From contig JALGAS010000005.1 of assembly GCA_023078685.1 (NCBI GenBank), forward strand, positions 3,720,001 to 3,784,000: a stretch of 64,000 nt of DNA. Reading direction: 5' to 3'. Under the pieces are notes generated by a model. The model made no database searches, had not been told where the DNA came from, and was given only the letters and a program-made list of their open reading frames with translations. The DNA is from Neopestalotiopsis rosae (lineage: Eukaryota > Ascomycota > Sordariomycetes > Amphisphaeriales > Sporocadaceae). The position numbers were made by a program, and so were the translations under genes. Below are positions 35,401-46,788 of the stretch, piece after piece; position 1 is the stretch's first letter; every line of letters begins with the position of its first letter.

Positions 35401-36945
35401 CAGACAAAACAATAATAACAAAGAAGGGCAGTAGTCAATAGGTAGTAAGTAGTATGGAGCATGTATGTAGTAGACATCTGTGCGACGGCCGGGCGCCTGG
35501 CGCTTCTCTTGCTGCTGTTTATGGTGGAGTACTAAGAAAAAAATAAAAGCCGGGCAGGAAGGAGCTAGGCAGTGTACACTACAGGGTAGCCACTTTTATT
35601 ATTTTTATGTTTTTTTTTTCTTCCTACACTAAATAGTGCGGGCCGTTCTAAAGGTCAGGACAAGGTCAGGAGAGGAGAGCAGAACGAACTGAAGGACAAG
35701 AGCAGAAAGCAGATAGGATAGAGAGCGAAAGAAGAGAGCGAGCCCAACTTTGAATGGCTCCAAATCCCTCCGATTCCCCCCACATCACGCCCAATCCAAT
35801 CCCATCCTAATGCTGAGGCGAGGAATGGGAACAGAGCCGAGAACCCAAAGGCGCTTGCCACAGTCCACTCATTCTCGCTGCTGATCAAGCACAGACAGGC
35901 CGTCTTTTTTTTTTTTTTTTGGTCCCTCTTTCCTGGGTACCGCGCACCAAAAACTGAACCCAGCCAGCCAGCCAGCCAGCCAGCCCAGCCCAGCCAACCC
36001 GCAATAGAGGAGAGCAGCACTGCCCAGCCCAAAGGCCCCAAGCCCGGCAACGCACCAAAGCACCGAATCGAGCAAAGAGAGCAAAAGAAGAGGCACCCAA
36101 CCCGCCAACCCAGCCCGGCACCCAAGCAAAGCACTGGCGCCAGTCCAAGTACCTACCTAGTCGCCCGGCCCAGTCCAGTTAAAGTCGTCGTCGACCTGGG
36201 GCCAGGCAAAGAGAGGGAATACCTGGACCTTGGACCCAGCGAGCCCATTTGGCCCAGCACTGGACCAAGCCAAGCAAGCAAGCAACCATTCTAAATCACT
36301 GACTGGACTGCCCACCTACCGTACCGTCGTCGACCTACTTTGCCTACCTACCTACGCCCACCCACCCTGCCAATAAACTTACCCAATACCTGGCCAGGAA
36401 CTCATCTACCTACTCATTCGTCAAAGTACCGCGGACCACTTGGATTCAACCAGCCAGCACCAAACCCGACGACCCTCACTACCACCTACTTACTCTACTT
36501 ACCTACTACCTACACTGCACAAACTCCAGCTCGTATCAACAACGAGGAAAGAGAAAGCAGAGACAAATTCGATTCCAGCTGTCTTGTCTGTCTGATATCT
36601 CACTGAAGACTTCGCAATCTTCTACCCCCCCTCCTCTCTCTATCTCTCCCTCTCTCAGTCCCTCCTCCGCCAACGAGCTTATCCCGCCTGCCGCCTACGC
36701 CCACCTACCACCTTGCTGCTAGCTTGCTCGTCCGCTCGCACTCCAAATCACCCCTCTCCTCAATCCCGCCTTACTCGTCTGCGCTCAACGCCAAAAAAAA
36801 CAATCACCACCACCGCACACCTACAGCCTCTCAAAAAGAGCGAGCCAAAACATCGCAGTGCATCGCTCTCCTCCTCGCCTCGACCTTGATCTTGTTCTGT
36901 CTGTACCGGCGAGTATTGCCTTGGATACACGCCAGCTAGTCCACC
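32431..36945. other. Intergenic 4.5 kb: ABC transporter 3' region and Ras leader/promoter
   Basis: No supported protein-coding gene. Poly-T runs lie at about 33411-33424 and 35905-35920, with CAGC repeats at 35961-35984. From about 36100 to 36945 the sequence becomes C/T-rich with TACCTACC tracts, which fits a long transcribed leader of the Ras gene. Confidence 0.55.
35961..35984. repeat. (CAGC)6 microsatellite
   Basis: Six tandem CAGC copies, followed by further CAGCC units, in the region upstream of the Ras gene. Confidence 0.85.
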
Positions 36946-37749
36946 ATGGCGGGCAAGATGGTTCTGTACAAGCTGGTGGTGCTTGGAGACGGTGGTGTCG
37001 GCAAGACTGCATTAACAATTCAGCTGTGTTTACAACACTTCGTTGAGACCGTGAGTATACACATCACTACACTCCTCCCCTGTCTTTTGGCTGCCTCATT
37101 GTCGCCTCGGCTCCTTCGCATTGTCGCTGTTTTCGCTGACCGTCTCGTCCCCCCTCTTTAGTACGATCCCACAATCGAGGATTCCTACCGGAAACAGGTC
37201 GTCATTGATGGCCAGGCGTGCATGTTGGAAGTGCTAGACACAGCTGGCCAAGAGGAGTACACAGCATTGCGCGACCAATGGATTAGGGACGGCGAGGGCT
37301 TCGTACTGGTATACAGCATATCGTCGCGGTCGTCCTTTTCGCGAATCAAGAGGTTTCATCACCAGATTCAAAGAGTCAAGGAATCTGTCAGCTCTTCGCC
37401 CACCTATCCCGGCTCGCCGATTGCCGCTGCTGCCCCGTCACCCAATGTCCCCATCATGCTTGTCGGTAACAAGAGCGATCGGGTCACTGAGCGCGAGGTC
37501 TCGACACAGGAGGGACATGCTCTGGCACGCGAATTAGGCTGCGAATTCGTCGAGGCCTCGGCCAAGAACTGCATCAACGTGGAAAAGGCCTTCTATGACG
37601 TTGTGCGGATACTACGCAGGCAGCGCCAGGCCGCCGCAAGACCAACGGCACCCACGCGGGGCAGCAAGGAGAACGGAACTCATCAGAGCTCGGGGAAGAA
37701 GCCGGGCAGGCGAGGCGAGAAGAGCGGCGGCCGCTGTGTCGTCTTATAG
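36946..37749 (+). CDS. Ras-family GTPase, RasB type
   Basis: Small GTPase signalling for polarity and morphogenesis, matching A. fumigatus RasB, N. crassa ras-2 and M. oryzae RAS1 in pattern. Two exons, 36946-37050 and 37162-37749, giving 230 aa. Visible motifs are the P-loop GDGGVGKT (14-21; the Gly equivalent to Ras Gly12 is Gly16), effector loop YDPTIEDSYRK, switch II DTAGQEEYTALRDQW, NKSD and EASAK. The C-terminal CVVL is a CaaX box ending in Leu, which favours geranylgeranylation. A basic stretch (KKPGRRGEKSGG) precedes it and would aid membrane binding. Between the KES segment and the strand before NKSD is an insertion of about 20 residues rich in Ser, Pro and Ala, a trait of fungal RasB proteins. 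Start is the first ATG, in a good CCACCATGG context. Confidence 0.95.
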
Positions 37750-38352
37750 ATGCCTGCTTTCTTTACACAATATGGAAGCAGAAATGGCTCTATACGGAGA
37801 CTCTCTCCCCCTCCTCCGAGAGCTCGGCGTTCGTTGGGCGTGACTGGCGATCCGGTATACCCAGCTCTTTGCTTCGTCCAACGAGAACCCGGCGCCGTTT
37901 CTGAGCCGCCTGACCCCCCAACCAGTTCAAATACCTACACATCATCTCGACGACACAAGTTTTATTAAGTGGGGTCCATCGTCGCATTTTACATCATTTT
38001 ATTATTCCAATATTACAATTACCACCTACTACAGTTGATACATACAATCCCCACGCAGCTCTCGGATCGGCGAATGGCGCAATCACAAAAGAAAAAAACG
38101 AAAGGAAGATGGGCATTGCTGGACACGCACGGGTTCTGGTTATCATGTCATGAGCGGGAAGACGCGGACTGGACTCATCCTGGGGCATGGGTCGTCGTTG
38201 GGGGCGGTGATACTTTTTGTTGTATGTGAGTGGTGGCAGAACCAGAGAGAGACATTTTGGGAAGCCTTGCTTCAAAGAATCACGGTGTTCTGGAGTTAGT
38301 CTGGCGGATTGTCTTGCTTGCGTCAAAATGTTTGTCCCACCTTTTGTTTTCT

Positions 38353-38374
38353 CGCGCATGCGCGCGCGCGCGCG
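38353..38374. repeat. Alternating CG/CA purine-pyrimidine run
   Basis: Twenty-two bases alternate strictly between pyrimidine and purine, almost all CG. Such runs are the classic Z-DNA-prone sequence. It lies about 600 bp past the Ras stop. Confidence 0.7.
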
Positions 38375-41300
38375 TCGTGCGGCTGCCTCATTCCAGTCAT
38401 GTTATACCTTTGAGATCTATCTTCCTTCAGTTTGTTGGATCACGGATCTTGTCTACAGTAGCTGTGTCATTTCCCGAAATCTATGTAGAAGAAGCATTCG
38501 GCGAGTTTGTTGCATAACAGCATATAGGCCTGCTGGGCACATTTCTCTCTACCTTACAAGTTAATTGTCATCAGGCCTTTTCATTTTCAGAAAAGAAGCC
38601 TCTATGAATTACCATACACAGTACTACTACCACCACCACCCTTACCATGAAAAGCTATGATGCGACTTTTGGTGCGCCTGATTGGTCACTTTCCGCGCTG
38701 CGCCTAGCATACGTGTGCGTAGTTTCCTTTTCATTTGTTCGTTCATGTGAAATCCAATGGACAAGATGGAAGTGAGGAGGAGGAAATCTCACTAAGATGG
38801 CTTTCCCGATGGTTTAGCCTCGAGTCTTCTTATCTGGCGTGTGCTGTCCTACGACCGAGAGTGCAATTTCCCCACATGGAAGAGCAGATCGCCGCCTTGA
38901 ATTTACAGGCGGACTGGCGACCGATGTCAAGCATGGGATGGTCATCGCGCTGTTCAGTGCTCCAGCTCGTAGCAAGGAGCCTTACCTCAGCATGGTATCC
39001 CAGTCGGGCCTGCTAGCATTTACTATATGAGGGTAGGGTTTCTCACTGTAGCAGCATAGAAAATCCATCTTATTATTCATGGTCCGTTCGGGGCATTTTT
39101 GTTGGAGATGACGACTTGCCCTCTCTGTCCCTCTTGGTCGTTGCGTTCCGCCGCATCGCGTCCCCGATGATCATCGGAGGGGTGAATCTCTAATGCTACT
39201 TATGTACTACATACGTGCGTACCCTGTTTTTCTCTAAACCCCTTCTTCTCTTTCGCGCGCTTTGAAGGGGGAAGCAACTAAGAGAGAACTAGAGGTGAAG
39301 AGTTTTAGTTTCTTATCATGCCCTGTCTCTCTTGCTATTCTGGGGAGAGGGGGTTTTTCTTCATGGAGGGGAGGGTCAGCTATTGTTTTATTCACTATGT
39401 ATTTATTTTTCCCTATCCAATTCCAAATATTTTTTTTTTCTTTGTGTAGCGCAAGGCAGGGGGGTTTTTTGGAGGATTTTGAGGGGGGAAACAGGAAAGA
39501 GAGACCCGGGAGACGGAAGATGGGGACTGCATCTGACTAGCAGTTCCTGCTTTGCCTGCTGTGTGCTAGCTAGAGCAGTTTGGCTACAGTGTCTATGCCT
39601 GTCGCGGCAAAGTTCCATGCTCGTTGCGTTGCGTTGCTTTGGGTTCATGTAACCTAGAGCGTGCTTCTGGATAGTACGTACACACTACATATGCGCTTTC
39701 GCATTAGGGGGACATGGAAGGGGTGAGAGTTCCAAGAGCAACAGGAAAAACCACGACTACTTTGTTCTATCTACCATAGTACTCGGTAGCATGCAGTCGG
39801 ACTGCGTTTCTCCCGTCCCCCTAGAAAGATTGGTTGCTGGGTACTACTTTAGGGTAGTGAGCGCTGAAGCGTAACAAACCGGTACCGTACCCAGGTCCAG
39901 GTTCGTTCTTCTCTATCTGCCCAGACAGACTACCATGGGAGCGAACCCCGGACCGTCTTCGATACACACCAAAAAGAAGAGCTGCTTAACCTGCTTGCTT
40001 AACTTGCTTGCTTGAATGCCTACCTACCTACCCACCTGCCTACGACCTACATATCCCAGGATGCGGGCCTACATTAGCTACCTAGCCCCGGGGCCCGAAA
40101 CCTATCAGAGGGAGTCTCGGGATGATGGTGCTTCGGGTCAAATCAGATCGCCAGGACTCCTTGCGCATGCAGGTGCTGCATCGTTGAACTTGACTCGGAT
40201 CTGATAGCGCCGTGAGTAGTAGAGAGAAACATACCACACACACGCACACACCTACATGCTACTATGTACACAGATACACACACAAACGTGAAAAAAGTAG
40301 GGTCTTCCCCTGGATGATGCTTCTCTCACTCTCTTCTTGTTGATCCTCCGGGTGCTAGATGCCTGGTCTTCTTACTATTGCTAGTGTAGAAGGATAAAAA
40401 GGTTGGGCACCAAGGATAGACAGACAATCAATGCGTTGATCCTTTACTTTAATTACTAAAATTTATGTACCAGCCAGCAGCTTTGACTTACTTTGAGGGG
40501 ATCACTGAGCAAATGTCATTGGTTGCGTCGCTTACCACTCCATAAACAACACTTACGGGCAGTTCAACCGGTAACAAGGTACGTGCGACTATCAACTTAC
40601 TTATGCTCTCATAGGACCCGCAGCCGCGGTCGGTGGCCTCTCATATGACAATTTGTCAATAGTCCAAGTGACTGACTGACTGAGCATAATGCTTACTCAA
40701 ACGTGGTCAGCTGCATGAATATGATCGCAAATCCAAACCCAATTCCCAGCGGAGCCGTGAGCGGGAGCGGAAATAATGCACATTCAGACTTTTCTCAAAG
40801 CTTTTGCGGATAATCGTTGAAAATCTCTTTGGAAGCCTCGGCTGTACGTTTCGTATCCGAATTATCAAAAAGACCAATATATCCAATCTCACCATGTACA
40901 TGATGACCATTTGCCAATACCCACCAAAATTTTACAAAAGAACCCCTACCTACAATATACCACATCTGGAATACTATGTTGCTGCTTACCCTTGGAAACT
41001 CTTATATGCTTGTCGATCACTGTACCCTGTTGTTCCGAACGGACCTCTCAACACCATGATGAGGCATACATCACAAGGAGCAAACAAGCTTTTTCGAACA
41101 GGCGGCCGCAATTGTACTTGATGCCTGCTGTAATACGCCAACGGTTCTACGTATATGCATACCTACTCAATCATCCAAGTTACAACTTGCAGCAATTGGC
41201 TGCAAACGAGTTCCGAGCGTGTTAAGACGTCCTTCACATCAATCTGATAATGACAATAATACCATATTTAGCACAAGCCGAGAAAAGGGACAAGCCCAGC

Positions 41301-42563
41301 TTTTCCCCCACAAGCCATTTTTGTCCCCATTATCGAAAAATGACTACTGCCACCACGTACTATCTGATTGCCAATTTGTTGCAAAAAAAAAAGGGAACGC
41401 CATGGACGCCATGGGGACGCGTCGTAAACTCAAACCCCCTCTTCGCTTAGTAGATCTGGAGTTTCACCACAGCCTAGTGAGCCGGCCGAACCACCAACGG
41501 TTTGCTTGTTCGGTTTGCTGATGTCATATAGTGGTAATGCGCGACTTTTTTTTCTTTTTCTTTTCTTACCCTGTCGGCCTGGCGTGCTCATGATTTTCAG
41601 GGTCTTGCTTTATTTTGGATTGTTATCTTGTCAATCCGTTTTGTTCGAAATCGACTAGTGAAAGAGCTAATGGGAGGCAAGTATGGTATGGCAATATCAT
41701 TCCCCCGTTTTCACTGAACAAATATACATATCCGGGAAGTCGTAATTAACCAACCCAGCATGGCCCATGCAAGTATAGGTCATGTATCGTTTCGCATGCG
41801 ATCGGCCCGCGCGGCAAGGAGCCGCGTCCCTTTTTTCTTAATGAACGCTGCAAAAATGTACGAAGTATATGTGAGTTGCAAAGCACTGATCTATTGGACT
41901 TACACGCTTGAGTTCATGCCCAACTGAGCGTTTTCATTTTGTGGATATTCATTTATACAATCTCCTTCATCTCAGTTACCTTTCCATTGTATTATCTTCT
42001 CATTGCCCTCGCGAAAGCTTTCGTCACTATGACAACTTGCCCCTCAAGGATTCATCAAGGTATCGAGGCGGAACCACTTTCCCCCCTCGTTTTTCATATG
42101 TAATTCTTTATTTCACTTTTTTTTCGAATGGGGTCTGCTTGGATGATGTGGATACAGATCACCGACTTCCAGACCTCTTGAGAAACCCCGAGACACAAGC
42201 TTTCAATAATGAAGGAAGAAAAAAAAAACCGAGATGAATCTTTTTCACTGATGAAAGGAGAACTCGGAACGTCGGGGGACCTAGCGAGAAGGGCTTAGGG
42301 GGCGCACGCAGCCCGAATATAGTCCGTCAAGTCCCGTCTAGTTCACGTTGGATGTATAATGTAAGGTTAGTGTATTGTATGCACTCTGTAACTCCCCTGC
42401 CCGCTGTATGTTTTTTGCTTTCAGGTAGCAGGTAGTTGTTAGTTAGCAACATTGCCTTGGAGTCTGTAAGTAACGTAATGTGCTTTTGGCCCCCCCTTGC
42501 GCTGGATGCATGCATGCATGCAACACTGGCCTGCCAGGTACACACAAGTATATGGTCGAGAGT

Positions 42564-42588
42564 GCAGCAGCAGCAACAGCAGCAGCAG
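42564..42588. repeat. (GCA)n tract
   Basis: GCA units with one CAA interruption, with no coding frame supported around them. Confidence 0.75.
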
Positions 42589-45500
42589 ACTTCAGTGAAC
42601 CTGGCCGTTGCTTGACACAAGATATCCGGGGGCTCTATTTTCAAGAATGGGGCCCCCTAACGTGTTGCCTTAGGGGCCATCAAGACCCTCGAGGGGTTGA
42701 GCCTTTAGTGGGAGTTTCCGGTTTCACTGTGCTGGAAACCAATCAAAAGGGACTTGGTCAGTGGGCGGCGGAAGTCGGGTCAGAGCCCGGCTCTCGTCTG
42801 TGCATCTCCAACGTCTTTTTTATCATTCTTTTTTCCTTGAACTCGACGCTTCATCTATTTGGATGATATGGGTCCTTCCCGCTTTATTTTTTTCCTTTTT
42901 GTCTTTTTTGATGATCTCTGTTCCACTCGCTCGCTACCTCTCATGATTGATTGCTCGCCAGCCAGCCCTTCTTCTCTTTTCTCCTCCACCTGAAAATATT
43001 GACTACCAACACGAGGTACAGCTCGAGCTGATGCTTTGTTAGTCCAGGTCGGCTATGCTCAAGAACCACTGCCAGTCTGCGTCGATGCGGAGAAGTTAGC
43101 TGATTCGAGTCAACAGTTCGATAGCGCCGGCACCAAGAGGGGGAATATATCCCCCTCCCTTCAGCCCAGCCCCTCCAACAACAACCAAAAGAGAAGAGTC
43201 TAGAGTCCAGACAAGAAGAGCAAGAGAAAGAAGCCTTCCCAAATACTATAGCACTTATCAAGACTATTAACCAGGCTAAGTACGAGGAGGGACATGTGCC
43301 TCGTAGTAAACCACAGCCAGCCCTCGAAACAAGGGCCAAGTTGGTCCAGAATCCAGATTCCCACTTGTGCTTGCTGTTTGGCATTCGAACCATGATCCCC
43401 ACTCAAGCGTCTCCGGTTTTCCTTCCGTGCTTGGCCAGCATTGAGCTAGGAACCTCTTCCGTGAGAATCCATGCTGGACCATTTGCTTGCCGTAGGTCAG
43501 TAGTCTGTAGTGTAGTGGGTAAGGTACAGCAAATAATACGTTTGGTTCGGTTGGTTTCTGCACCACCTAAACACAACCCACACGGCCATATTTCACTTTG
43601 TTCTTTTTTATATAAGCCGGAAGTTTGCGCCTCTTTTTTATATGATGCTTATTTAAGCGGGCAAATTGTATGATATGGACTTTGAGATAACACGCCAGAT
43701 TGTGGTTCCCCCCCTTGCTCCAAAGACAGCAGGACAGATATCAAACATAGGCAGCATCAACAACCAGGTTTACAGGCATGATTCGGGAGCTTGTTTGCTC
43801 ATTCCGAAGAACATCACCGGCATTCATCCATCCACTTCCGAACCATGCTAACCGGGTAGTGTCCACGTACCGGAAAAACTCCCTATTCAACGAATGGACA
43901 GGAAAACAACCTTTTCATGTCAGTGATGCACGGACTGACTATTGTGATTGTAGGGTCTCTCTTCATGACTCTCCCTCTCCCCTTAAGTAAGCGTCACCAA
44001 CCTTCTAGAGCCAGTTCCATTGCCTGCCAGTAGTACCATGTAGTATGCATCAAAGTGTGGCTTGAACTTGCCATCATCAACAAAGGACCACTAGCGGTTG
44101 CCCTACACAGGTAGACTTAAACACAAGAACCCACACAGCCTTTATAACGACGTACATGGGCCCAGACGAACGGGAGAAGGTGTTTAGAAGTGTAACGTAC
44201 AGTAGGATAGTCACAAAGTCCCTGGTTCCTTTTTCCCCCATATCCCAGCCTGTCTTTGTCAAAGGGACATGACTCTTTGGCTGTCAATTTAGGATTTCGT
44301 CCCGTCCCTGGCCTTGGGGGCCCTAGCTGCAGTAAGATTTGGACAACTCTGGGGTGGGCTCTTCGACTCGAACAGGACGTGCGCTGTCTGCATGCTAAGA
44401 AGCCCCATATGTGTGTGTGTGTGTTAGAGAGAGGGGAGAGAGAGAAGGACACCCTTTCTTAGCCTTTGGAGACATTCTAGATTGGACATGCCATGATCTT
44501 CTCGAAGGCTTCAGGAAACCTTCCATGGTGTGTTCCACCCCCCCAAATTTGGGAAGCTACTTCTCGAAGTCCCCTTTCAATTGATGGCCCTTTCGGTTGA
44601 CTAAGAAATAGAGAAAGTCGCGGAGAAAATTGTGGGTCAGGTATATTGAAGTGACTCCGTCACCCCCACGATGGGAAATAGACATCATTTCACAAGACTA
44701 GAAGCCCGATGGCCGAATTGGACCATATTCCTTCCCATACATATCATCGGATGCCGGGCATGATAAAGAAACTAAAACGGTGAGCAACGATCTCTTGAGT
44801 AGTTTCATACCCTAGCATCCCGCGGCCGAGGTCGAGAACATGAAAGACGTTTTCGGAAGCTCGTTCACACAAAGTATACCCCTGTCCGCGTCTGGGACCC
44901 CCCATTTCCTTTTCTTCATCATGATCCATTTGTCTCTTGGTCTTATCTAACCCAACTCCAGTGCATAGTGGGTTGAGTAATAAGTCATGTCGACGAGACC
45001 GAGATGGACGTCGGCAGCCAGGTGTGGGCTCCCGGCACTCGTCCCGTACGGCAGAAGATCGTCAAGAGGTTGGTCTCGCAAGGCCTGGCAAGGCGAAGAG
45101 GAGTTGAGTAGCATTGGATCGGCAATACTTACTGTAACGGTTTCTCTAATATGGTACTTGAGATTGGCTTGAAGAGGACTTCCAAGAAAACAAAAAAGAA
45201 TTAGAACGTTACTTGTTTTCGGCGGCGGGAAATAATCATTCGCCGCCGCCGTTGGTTCTCTTTACCCTGGTCATATTGTGACACCTCAACTCGAGACAAA
45301 GCAAAAATGTAAGAAGAAATGATGATACAGAAGACCTGACGCCGATGAACACGGACACGGACACGGGCGCACCAAAGACACCACAGACATAACGGACAGA
45401 CTAAAAGTCTAGGCCAAATATAAGCTTCTCGGCGCCCAGGTTGCGAATCGAATACCTTGTCGTTCTTGGCCATAATTGACCTGGGGTGGTTTTTTTTTTT

Positions 45501-46019
45501 CTCCCTCTTGGTGCTCTAACACCGAGCTGGGTATTCCGTAAAAGCTCTAACCTGGGTAGCAATCGGCAGGCTCCCAGTGGCCGGTTTTACCCATCCCGCG
45601 TCTTAGCCCAGCATGACACGGACGATATCCGGATCGTATGTAGTAACAAGAACAAAAACTTTGGTTTCTTGCATCCGATGCAGTGCAGCCTCTTCTGCAT
45701 GTCTGGTGTTGGAGAGTGCGCTTTCTTTGTTATCCATTTATTGAAAGTGTCTTTTTCTTTTCGATTTCTCGGCTTATTGCGCTTATCTACAGAGTGCTTA
45801 TTGGGTTACGCTTTTGATCGATTTCGATAAATCACATTTGGAGCGCTCCGTCGAACGGTTTTTATTTTATTTTTTCCCGGTTATAGAAAAGGTTCCGGAA
45901 ATATATACCTGGGCCCTTTTTCAGTCCGACCGGTGAAGAATCACACAATTTGATATTCTTTTTCTTCTTCTTTTTTTTTCTCCTCTTCCCTCCTTTGGTG
46001 TTCATCCCATCGCCGGTCA

Positions 46020-46047
46020 CCCCCCCCCCCCCCAAAAAAAAAAAAAA
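46020..46047. repeat. Adjacent C14 and A14 homopolymers
   Basis: A run of 14 C followed directly by 14 A. The length is as given in this assembly and may be inexact. Confidence 0.75.
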
Positions 46048-46519
46048 TCAAAGCAAAGATGCAGACCCAATGGCTGGCTATCTGCAGGCAAGACGCACAG
46101 CCTGTCACCTCCACGTGCGGAGATGGCCGTGTTCACCCAACCGCGATACTCGGTGATACCCGCGCCAAGGGAGGAGAGACGGGAGGGAGAGGGATAGAGA
46201 GCAAGGGATGATGGATGGGATGATTTTGGGATATCACAGGCGCTTGTCATATATACAAGGCAACGAGAAATGCCGAAGGACACCCTGCAAACAATCTCCA
46301 AAGATGTATGTATGTAGCCGATACCAAAAGTGGCCGCGCGGGTATCTATAGGGTCTAGATGGGGTCATGGAATTTCCTTAGTCCTATCTACCTGGCTAAT
46401 CTTTGACGTCTTTTGGTCTGATGAGAAGTACAGATACTGGAGTGCATGTTGCTTGGGAACGGCATGTCATCCGCATTAGGAGTTGCTCGCGGTTTCTCGT
46501 CAGCCGCCCAGCCAGCCAG

Positions 46520-46543
46520 CCACACACACACACATACACACAC
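46520..46543. repeat. (CA)n microsatellite
   Basis: CA dinucleotide tract with a single TA interruption, in the gene desert. Confidence 0.75.
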
Positions 46544-46768
46544 ATGCGCGCATATTCTCTGTCTGTCTATCTCGGATAAAGGAACGTTTTGCCTTCGCCA
46601 AGCAATCCCGTCGGCGCTGATAGAACTGCTCTTCACTACTATGTGATTTGGGGGTGACGGGTATTCATGGTCCCAGACTGCTTCCTGTGAGCGGGAAAAA
46701 TAAATTTTAAGGTTATACATTTTTAAACATCGTGGACTGTGGAGTGGTGAGTTGCCGTCCTGTCTAAC

Positions 46769-46788
46769 ATGTCATGTCATGTCATGTC
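46769..46788. repeat. (CATGT)4 repeat
   Basis: Four tandem pentamers CATGT in the gene desert. Confidence 0.8.

Noticed and set aside
35655..36134. 159-codon Trp/Gly/Leu-rich minus-strand frame
   Set aside because: It is produced by CAGC and poly-T simple repeats upstream of the Ras gene.
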